Translations under genes and position numbers: made by a program
The notes under the pieces: generated by a model
What the model saw: only the letters and a program-made list of their open reading frames with translations
The model's database searches: none
What the model was told of the DNA's origin: nothing
From: Aromatoleum toluolicum
GTDB taxonomy: Bacteria > Pseudomonadota > Gammaproteobacteria > Burkholderiales > Rhodocyclaceae
DNA length: 35,759 nt
Reading direction: 5' to 3'
NCBI RefSeq assembly: GCF_012911005.2
Contig: NZ_WTVS01000057.1
Coordinates: 1 to 35,759 of the forward strand
Shown here: positions 29,787-35,759 of the stretch, piece by piece
Numbering within the stretch: position 1 is the stretch's first letter
How the letters are laid out: every line of letters starts with the position of its first letter

Positions 29787-32575
29787 ACCCCATTTGTCGT
29801 GACGTTCGCGATCGGCAGGACGACGGCAATCTCGGTTCCTCCCGCCGGCGCACTGTCGACGCTCAATTGGCCGCCCATCTCCTTGACCCGTTCGCCGATC
29901 CCGACCAAGCCGAAACCGTCATGAGTGCGCCCCGGATCGAATCCGCGTCCATCATCGCGCAGCCTCAGCATGAGCGCCTTCTCGGAAAAGGAAATCCGGA
30001 CGCCGATACGGTTTGCGTGTCCGTGCCGCAGTGCGTTCGTGAGCGCTTCCTGACCGATGCGCAGGATGTTCTCTTCCCATGTGGCGGGGATGGCGCGCGG
30101 CTCACCATCGACCGTCAGCTCCGCGACGATCGCGGTACCGGCCGTCAGCTCGCTCATCAAGCGCCGCAAGGCTTCGCACAGATCATTCCTCTCGAGCCTG
30201 CGCGGACGCAAGGCGTGTACGGAACGCCGCGCCTCCTGCAGGCTCTCGCGGGCGAGGTTGCCGGCACGAGCCAGATGCGCCTCGGACTCCGTCACGAGAC
30301 CCTTGGCCCTCGCATCGGCGGCCGCCTCCAGTTGAACGATCACACCGGTAAAACCTTGTGCGAGCGTGTCGTGGATGTCGCGCGCCATCCGGTTTCGTTC
30401 TGCCGTCACTGCCATCTGGCGGCTTTGCTGCGACAGTCGCATCAAGTGAATCGCCAGCATCGCCTGATGAGCCAGTGCACGCGTCAATTCCACGTCCTCG
30501 CGGCGAAACGACGGTTTGTCCCTGCAGCACATGCCGATGATCCCGGCGACTTTCCCCGCCATCGTCATCGGCATGAACAGAATCGCATTCACCTCCAGGG
30601 CACGCCAGCGCTCTTTCAGCAATGACACGGCGGGATCGGGGTCCGCGTCGTCGAACACGCGACTGCACGTGGCCTCCGCTTCGCATCCGACGCACAGGTG
30701 GGGGGAGGGCGTGTCGAGGTCCTCGAGCAGCCCGTGCAGCCCCGTCCGCAGAAGCTCCGACCATACCGGATAGCCCTTCAGCAAGCCCGGAAGTCTTTGT
30801 GCCGGATGGTTCGCGTCACCGCTCAGATGGTCGTCGCCTGCGGCGAGGATCGCCCTGACATCGAGCGAATCGCCGTCCTCGTTCCAATCCCACACGCAGA
30901 CGCTATGCGCGCCCGACTGCTGGATGATGGTGCGCAGAACATGCTCCAGCAACCGGTCCGGATCGGACTCCCGGGCGAGTGCATCCAGCATGTGCGTAAG
31001 GGCGTCGAGTTGCCCGCGCGCCAGGTGTTCCGACGCCCGCAAGGCCTCCGCCGCTTGCTGGCGCTCGGTGACGTCGCGCAGGATGACCGTGAAAATCAGT
31101 TTGCCGCCGATGTCGAGCTTGGAAATCGAAGCCTCGGCCGGGAACTCGCGTCCGTCCTTCCTGCGCCCGACGACGGAGGTGCGTTGCCCCATGGCCCGCG
31201 CGATATCGCGCGAGCGCGTAAATTCCGCCAGATGTTTCGAGTGCTTGGCGGCGAGACGTTGCGGGATGAGACTGTTCAGCGACTGACCGATGAGCTCTGA
31301 CGCCGAGTATCCGAAGACCGCTTCGGCGCCCTGGTTGAACAACACGATTCGCTCATGGGAATCGACCGAGATGATCGCGTCTTCGGCGATTGCCAGAATG
31401 CCCTCGAACCGCGCCTTCGCAGCCCGGGTCTCGTCCTCGCTGTTCTTCTGTTCCGTGATGTCCATGATCGCGCCGACGAACTCGGCCGCTCCCGGCCCCG
31501 TTCCAACGGCACGGGCCACCACATGAACCTGCTTGATCGTGCCATCCGGCATCAGCAGGCGATGCATCAGGTCGAAATCGATCAGTTCGCGTGCCGCCCG
31601 ATCGAGGGTGTCACGCAGCGCAGAGCGATCGTCGGGATGAACCCGGTCGAACACGAGATTCAGCGTCGGCGTCGTCGCAGCATCGTAGCCGAGGATGCAG
31701 AACGTCTCCTTCGACCAGACGAGTTCGCCGCTGGCCACGTTCCAGCCGAAGCTGCCGGTGCGGCTCAAGCGCTGAGCCTCCGCCAGATAGGCCGCGCTGC
31801 GCCGCAATTCGTCATCCGCCTGTTTGCGCTCGGTGATGTCGGTCGAAATCCCGCTCACCAGCGCCGGATGCCCGCCCTCGTCGAAACCCAGGACGCCGCG
31901 CTCGTGAATCCAGCGTATCGTCCCCCCGGGTTGGACGATGCGGTATTCAATATCCTGATAATCGGGATCTTCGCCAGCGACCCAGCGCGAAAAAGTGGTC
32001 TCGATGCGAAGACGGTCGTCCGGATGAATGGACTCGATCCAGAGTCGCGGATTGCGATGGAGGTCTTCAACCGGTCGGCCCCAGATATGTTCAAAGCTCG
32101 GGCTCGCATACAACACCTTTTCCGGGTGCAAGGCCGTGAACCAGATGACCTCCGGGATCGCGTCGGCCATCCGGCGAAAGCGCTCTTCGCTTTCCTGCAA
32201 CTGGGCCTGGGTACGCTTAAGCCCATCGATGTCGACACTCGATCCGTACCAACGAACGATGGCGCCCCCACCGTCGCGCAGCGGGTAGTCGCGATGCAGG
32301 AACCTGCGGTACTCCCCATCGGCCCGCCGGACCCGGCCTTCGGCCTCGAACGGGACTCCGTTTGCCAACGCCGCACGCCATTCCTCGACCCACCGAGTGA
32401 CATCATCGGGATGGATAGCAATGGTCCACCCCCAGCCGAGCAATTCTTCCGGCGGAAGCCCGACGTAATCCGACCAGCGCCGATTCACGAAGTCGACATG
32501 ACCGTCCGGGCGCGCGCTGCGAATCATCGCGGGCGCCGAGTCCAGGATCAGACGAAGCTCATCTTCGCGTTGCAT
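29783..32575 (-). CDS. multi-PAS/GAF sensor histidine kinase (NarX/DesK-type core)
   Basis: About 930 residues without membrane segments, so a cytosolic sensor. Four PAS/PAC units lie at roughly 1-120, 127-252, 257-380 and 385-512 (for example DILDSAP-type starts and DITERKQ ends), then a GAF domain (about 530-710). The HisKA_3 dimerisation domain has His735 in RNRMARDIHDTLAQGF, and the HATPase domain (about 835-925) has GQEALTNALRHG and GFGLVGIGERV. The GAF part holds Cys628, Cys631 and Cys637 (LCVGCEAEATC), a possible redox or metal site. I use the ATG at 32575 (GGAGGAA about ten bases upstream); a GTG at 32614 would add 13 residues. It is coupled to the response regulator. Confidence 0.94.
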   Translation of the reverse strand: MQREDELRLILDSAPAMIRSARPDGHVDFVNRRWSDYVGLPPEELLGWGWTIAIHPDDVTRWVEEWRAALANGVPFEAEGRVRRADGEYRRFLHRDYPLRDGGGAIVRWYGSSVDIDGLKRTQAQLQESEERFRRMADAIPEVIWFTALHPEKVLYASPSFEHIWGRPVEDLHRNPRLWIESIHPDDRLRIETTFSRWVAGEDPDYQDIEYRIVQPGGTIRWIHERGVLGFDEGGHPALVSGISTDITERKQADDELRRSAAYLAEAQRLSRTGSFGWNVASGELVWSKETFCILGYDAATTPTLNLVFDRVHPDDRSALRDTLDRAARELIDFDLMHRLLMPDGTIKQVHVVARAVGTGPGAAEFVGAIMDITEQKNSEDETRAAKARFEGILAIAEDAIISVDSHERIVLFNQGAEAVFGYSASELIGQSLNSLIPQRLAAKHSKHLAEFTRSRDIARAMGQRTSVVGRRKDGREFPAEASISKLDIGGKLIFTVILRDVTERQQAAEALRASEHLARGQLDALTHMLDALARESDPDRLLEHVLRTIIQQSGAHSVCVWDWNEDGDSLDVRAILAAGDDHLSGDANHPAQRLPGLLKGYPVWSELLRTGLHGLLEDLDTPSPHLCVGCEAEATCSRVFDDADPDPAVSLLKERWRALEVNAILFMPMTMAGKVAGIIGMCCRDKPSFRREDVELTRALAHQAMLAIHLMRLSQQSRQMAVTAERNRMARDIHDTLAQGFTGVIVQLEAAADARAKGLVTESEAHLARAGNLARESLQEARRSVHALRPRRLERNDLCEALRRLMSELTAGTAIVAELTVDGEPRAIPATWEENILRIGQEALTNALRHGHANRIGVRISFSEKALMLRLRDDGRGFDPGRTHDGFGLVGIGERVKEMGGQLSVDSAPAGGTEIAVVLPIANVTTNGV

Positions 32576-33046
32576 GACTGCATCTTCCTCCGACTTGTGG
32601 CCGTCGTATCGCACTGGTTCCGTCAGCGGGCCGTTCTGACCGGCCGTGCGGCGAGCTCATGATAGTTGCGGGCGGTCACGGCTTGCATGCGGCCGACTGG
32701 GAAGGGAATGGAGGAGGGGAGCGCCCGACGACAGCCCGACAACAATATTTAACCGCGGAATGTTCTGGAAGCAATACAACCCCCCGTCGAAGGCTTCTTC
32801 CGCCTTGCTCTGTGCCGAGTGGGTATGCCGGTCCATTGTTGGCTCCAGGAATATGCGTACGAAATGCGGCGCAATGCATACAAATTATGACATTAAAATG
32901 TTTGCGCTGATGTGCGGAACGCCGCATGATTGCAAGGATTTCGCTCGCGCAGGGCGGTGATTGCGACCACGATTTCAATGTTGTGGAAGCATCCGTGCGT
33001 GCCATGCGCAGCGGCGTTCCCGCCCAGTCATAGAACGGAGCAGAAA
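32576..33046. promoter_or_regulatory. 471-bp divergent intergenic region; no gene seen
   Basis: It separates the kinase and subtilase genes, which point away from each other. No ORF with a ribosome site is visible. An AT-rich patch at about 32875-32905 (ACAAATTATGACATTAAAATG within it) is the most promoter-like part for the subtilase; the kinase promoter is probably near 32580-32760. Exact boxes cannot be assigned by eye. Confidence 0.35.
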
Positions 33047-34210
33047 ATGAGGAATGGAATACTTGCGGCGACCGTCATGTGCAGTCTTGCCGGTTTGCCC
33101 GCCGGTGTCGCGGCCCAGACGCAGCCGGGGAATCTCGGCGTGTCGGTGGAAGTGCGCGAAGAGGTGCGCAACAGCTTCATCTTCGTGCTGCGCGACGACG
33201 TTCCCGCGAACGAGGTGGCGCGTCACGCCAATGCGCTCGCGGTGGGGGCGGGCGGCAGGGTCACCCATACCTATACCGCGTCGATCAAGGGTTTCGCGGC
33301 GAAGATGCCCGACGAGGCCGCCGCGCGCATGCTCGCGGCCAATCCGCTGATCGCATCCTACGAACCGGATGCCATCGCCTACGCCTTCGCCAAGCCGGGC
33401 ACGGCCGCGGCCTATCCCTGCACCGCGCCGCAGACCCCGTGGGGCGTCACGCGCGTCGGCGGGGCCGGCGACGGCACGGGCCGCACGGCGTGGGTCATCG
33501 ATACCGGCATCGATTTCGAGCACCCCGACCTGATCGTGGATCGCGGTCGCAGCGCCAGCTTTCTGCTGCGCGGCAAGACCTCGGCGGACGACGGCAACGG
33601 CCACGGCACCCATGTCGCCGGCACGATCGGAGCGCTCAACAACGGCTGCGACGTCGTCGGCGTCGCGGCCGGCGCGACGCTGGTCGCGGTGCGCGTGCTC
33701 GACAACAGCGGCTCGGGAAGTTATTCCGGCGTGATCAAGGGGATCGACTACGTCGCGGCGAACGCCGCAAACGGCGACGTCGCGAACATGAGCCTGGGCG
33801 GACCTTACAGCGCGCTCCTGAATGACGCGGTGACCAAGGCGTCCTACACGAAGGACAACAACGGCAACGAGAAGAACGTGTATTTTGCCCTTGCAGCCGG
33901 CAACGAGAGCGCCGACGCGGCGAATTACTCGCCGGCCAGCGCCAACGGCCCGAACATCTACACGGTGTCGGCGATCGATGGCAGCGATACCCTCGCGTGG
34001 TTCTCGAACTATGGCAACCCGCCGGTCGACTGCGCCGCGCCGGGTGTGAGCATCGTGTCGACGAAGAACGGCGGCGGTGTCACGGCCTTTTCGGGGACCT
34101 CGATGGCCGCGCCCCACGTTGCGGGAATCCTCCTGCTCGGCACGCCGACCTCCGGCGGCAGCATCAAAGGCGATCGGGACAGTAATCCGGATCCGATCTG
34201 CCACCGCTGA
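33047..34210 (+). CDS. secreted subtilisin-family (S8) serine peptidase
   Basis: A 387-residue protease. A signal peptide (about 1-23, cut near AGVAA-QT) precedes an inhibitor I9-type propeptide (about 42-113, SFIFVLRDDVPANEVARHAN and ASYEPD). The peptidase domain has Asp152 (AWVIDTGID), His186 (GNGHGTHVAG), oxyanion Asn285 (LAAGNES) and Ser352 (FSGTSMAAPHVAG), a proteinase K-like arrangement. Cysteines at 125, 201, 329 and 385 may form disulfides. It is exported through the inner membrane and probably matured by removing the propeptide. GGAG precedes the ATG. It ends shortly after the catalytic Ser, as in single-domain members. Confidence 0.94.
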   Translation: MRNGILAATVMCSLAGLPAGVAAQTQPGNLGVSVEVREEVRNSFIFVLRDDVPANEVARHANALAVGAGGRVTHTYTASIKGFAAKMPDEAAARMLAANPLIASYEPDAIAYAFAKPGTAAAYPCTAPQTPWGVTRVGGAGDGTGRTAWVIDTGIDFEHPDLIVDRGRSASFLLRGKTSADDGNGHGTHVAGTIGALNNGCDVVGVAAGATLVAVRVLDNSGSGSYSGVIKGIDYVAANAANGDVANMSLGGPYSALLNDAVTKASYTKDNNGNEKNVYFALAAGNESADAANYSPASANGPNIYTVSAIDGSDTLAWFSNYGNPPVDCAAPGVSIVSTKNGGGVTAFSGTSMAAPHVAGILLLGTPTSGGSIKGDRDSNPDPICHR

Positions 34211-34222
34211 TTGCGGCCTCAG

Positions 34223-34247
34223 CCCCGCCGCATCCTGCGCGGCGGGG
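34223..34247. terminator. strong hairpin between converging genes
   Basis: CCCCGCCGC and GCGGCGGGG form a perfect 9-bp stem with a seven-base loop, 12 bases after the subtilase stop. There is no T-run on either strand, so it is not a canonical intrinsic terminator. It may protect or end both converging transcripts. Confidence 0.5.
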
Positions 34248-34262
34248 TATCACCATTGCGAT

Positions 34263-34688
34263 TCATGGCGCGTCGCCCGCTTCAATTGCGGCCGGCGCAA
34301 TCGCGGCGCCGCGTTCCGCGAGCAGCGCGCGCAGCACCGAGCGGTGGCAGTGCGCTTCGTCCGCGCAGTAGCAGCCGATCGAGAAGTTTGTCTGGTGCGA
34401 TAGCGCGGCCAGCACGTCGAGCGAGCGGCTGTTGTCGGGTGTCGTCATCTCGGCGCGGTAGCGCTTCACGAAGGCCTGCCACTCGGCGGGCGACTGAGCG
34501 TGCTGCGCCTGCTGCGCGAGCTTCATCGTGTCGACGCTGGGCGCGAGGTTGGGATACCACACGTCGTACCAGTTCTGCGACGCGAACTCGGCCTTCGGCA
34601 CGCCGCGCGGCGGGCGGCGCACGGTGCCGATGCGCAGGCCTTCGTCGGGCGCTCGCGGGGTACCCAGGCGGACAATGCGCAGGACCAC
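34263..34688 (-). CDS. DUF488 family protein
   Basis: A 141-residue protein. It shows the DUF488 pattern LRIVRLGTPRAPDEGLRIGT, then RPPRGVPK, WYDVWYPNLAPS and a Cys/His stretch SIGCYCADEAHCHRSVLRAL. This family is widespread and its function is not established. The GTG at 34688 is chosen because AAGGAG lies eight bases upstream; earlier in-frame starts would add residues that do not fit the family. It converges with the subtilase gene. Confidence 0.88.
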   Translation of the reverse strand: MVLRIVRLGTPRAPDEGLRIGTVRRPPRGVPKAEFASQNWYDVWYPNLAPSVDTMKLAQQAQHAQSPAEWQAFVKRYRAEMTTPDNSRSLDVLAALSHQTNFSIGCYCADEAHCHRSVLRALLAERGAAIAPAAIEAGDAP

Positions 34689-34767
34689 GGTCGTTCTCCT
34701 TGTCCTTGCAGCCCGGTGGTGGGCGGGCCGGCGGTGAATGCGGGGCATCTTGCGCGTGCAGCGTGTG

Positions 34768-35325
34768 TCACGCAATGCGCACGCCCTCCTCGAACTCGAT
34801 GCCGTGGCGGAAGGCGATCTCGGGCGTTCGGCATGGCTGGATCAGCGTCGCGTCGCCATATTTGAGCGCGACCGAGGCGCTTGCGGTGCCGGGGCTGAGC
34901 TTTCGGATCGCGCCGTCGCGTATCGTCAGCGCGAGGCTGTGGAATTCGGCCTCCAGCGCCAGCGTGAGCCGCAGCACCGGCAGGCTGATCCCGGCGAAGC
35001 CGAGGCGGATGTCGATCGCCTGCGGGGCGCGGATGCGGCACTTGCCCCAGTGCACGATCGCGCTCTCGCCGGGCGGGTGCTTCGCCGGGTCCGCGTATTC
35101 GCGCAACTCGTCGACGGCCGCCCAGGCCTTGAACACGAGCTCGAAGACGTCGAGGCGCAATTGTGCGGCAACCGCCTCGGCCGCTTCCTCGGCGACGAAG
35201 CCGAGCAGCGTGGCCGGAAAGTCGGCGTGCGCGGCATGCGCGCGCACATGCTCTTGCAGCGTGTCCTTGAGGTCGTCAGCGGCGACGTCGAGCAGCTGGC
35301 TGATGGTGATGCCGGTTTCACTCAT
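34768..35325 (-). CDS. hypothetical protein, unrecognised
   Basis: A 185-residue protein I cannot assign. The N-terminal half is helical and acidic (TISQLLDVAADDLKDTLQEH, then VAEEAAEAVAAQLRLDVFEL). The C-terminal half has beta-rich stretches (GLAGISLPVLRLTL-like). There is no signal peptide or membrane segment. Its start overlaps the end of the proline-rich membrane protein gene by eight bases (ATGAGTGA), so the two are probably coupled and may act together. Confidence 0.8.
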   Translation of the reverse strand: MSETGITISQLLDVAADDLKDTLQEHVRAHAAHADFPATLLGFVAEEAAEAVAAQLRLDVFELVFKAWAAVDELREYADPAKHPPGESAIVHWGKCRIRAPQAIDIRLGFAGISLPVLRLTLALEAEFHSLALTIRDGAIRKLSPGTASASVALKYGDATLIQPCRTPEIAFRHGIEFEEGVRIA

Positions 35326-35759
35326 GGCCGGGCTCCGGTGAAATGTCGGCGCGCGGTTGCGCGGCCGCGCGCAGGGGCGTGACGGCGATCTCGACGCGCA
35401 GCGGCGGCCCCTCCAGCGGCACGCAGCGCGGGCGTTCCGCGGCGCCGGCAAAGCTCGCGCGGACCGTCGGTTTCTGCACGGACGGGGGGCGCCCGCCTGT
35501 GCTGCGCGCCCGCAGCCACCACGCTGCGGCGCCGACCGCCGGCAGGGGGGCGAGCACCCACCACCACAGCGGGCTGGGGCCGGGCGGCGGAACCGGCTCC
35601 GATACGGGCGATACGGGCGGCAAGGTCGGCGAAGGTACCGGCGGTGGCTCCGGCGGTGGCTCCGGGGGCGGTGCAGCGGGCGGCTCCTCCGGTGGCGGTG
35701 ATTCGGGCGCAGGTGTGGGCGGGGCAGGCGGTTCGGGTTCGGGAGCCGGGGGCGTGGGG
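35318..35759 (-). CDS. proline-rich membrane protein, C-terminal part (runs off window)
   Basis: The frame stays open to the right edge, so the start is outside. What is visible is about 45 residues of Pro/Glu-rich repeats (EPPPEPPP and similar), one membrane segment (SPLWWWVLAPLPAVGAAAWW) and a soluble end of about 60 residues (RPRCVPLEGPPLRVEIAVTP). This suggests a large protein with a long rigid linker before a C-terminal anchor. No function can be given. Confidence 0.7.
   Translation of the reverse strand, partial: PTPPAPEPEPPAPPTPAPESPPPEEPPAAPPPEPPPEPPPVPSPTLPPVSPVSEPVPPPGPSPLWWWVLAPLPAVGAAAWWLRARSTGGRPPSVQKPTVRASFAGAAERPRCVPLEGPPLRVEIAVTPLRAAAQPRADISPEPGHE

Overview
The window is GC-rich, tightly packed bacterial DNA. 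The order thiS-thiG-trmB, sppA, hemW-rdgB-rph-PP2C-Ser/Thr kinase and yicC, together with the protein sequences, fits a betaproteobacterium of the Rhodocyclales (Azoarcus/Aromatoleum/Thauera type). That placement is my inference from gene content; no 16S gene or other taxonomic marker lies in the window.

Region 1 (1-5545) is one end of an integrated element beside a tRNA-Gly(CCC) gene. It holds the first codons of an IS1182-type transposase at the window edge, a complete IS630-family insertion sequence with inverted repeats and a TA duplication, a LysR regulator, a small XRE repressor-like protein, a 'headless' LysR effector-binding protein, and a 622-residue tyrosine recombinase of the ICEclc/PAGI-2 type. 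The recombinase carries an unusual C-terminal extension that resembles an Xre/MbcA/ParS antitoxin. The tRNA 3' end is the presumed attachment site, so the island extends left, beyond the window.

Region 2 (5526-15180) is chromosomal backbone: tRNA-Gly, thiamine thiazole synthesis (thiS, thiG), tRNA m7G46 methyltransferase (trmB), a REP-like hairpin, signal peptide peptidase (sppA), and on the minus strand a compact run Ser/Thr kinase, PP2C phosphatase, rph, rdgB, hemW. yicC runs divergently and ends in a clear terminator.

Region 3 (about 15223-21947) is a 6.7-kb integrative element with no capsid, tail, packaging or conjugation gene. It has a P4-type integrase, an AlpA-like HTH protein, a Toprim-domain primase-like protein, a DUF3987 (YfjI-like) helicase-like ATPase, and several small conserved-looking proteins linked by ATGA overlaps. 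Two CCGAATTCGG palindromes exactly 20 bp apart precede the AlpA-like gene, and GTGTAACCA repeats mark both ends. This looks like a satellite or phage-parasite type element and is the best candidate in the window for a little-described system.

Region 4 (22284-32575) is an accessory stress or detoxification-like block: pirin, a YjdJ-type GNAT protein, an MFS_3 exporter with a C-terminal extension, a YtcJ-like amidohydrolase with a His/Cys-rich tail, a membrane-anchored ABM-like monooxygenase, a YcaC-like isochorismatase-fold hydrolase, and a paralogue of it in which the catalytic cysteine is alanine. A NarL-type response regulator and a four-PAS plus GAF histidine kinase, overlapping by ATGA, follow on the same strand as the hydrolases.

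Region 5 (33047-35759) carries a secreted subtilase, a DUF488 protein, an unrecognised protein, and the C-terminal part of a proline-rich membrane protein that runs off the right edge.
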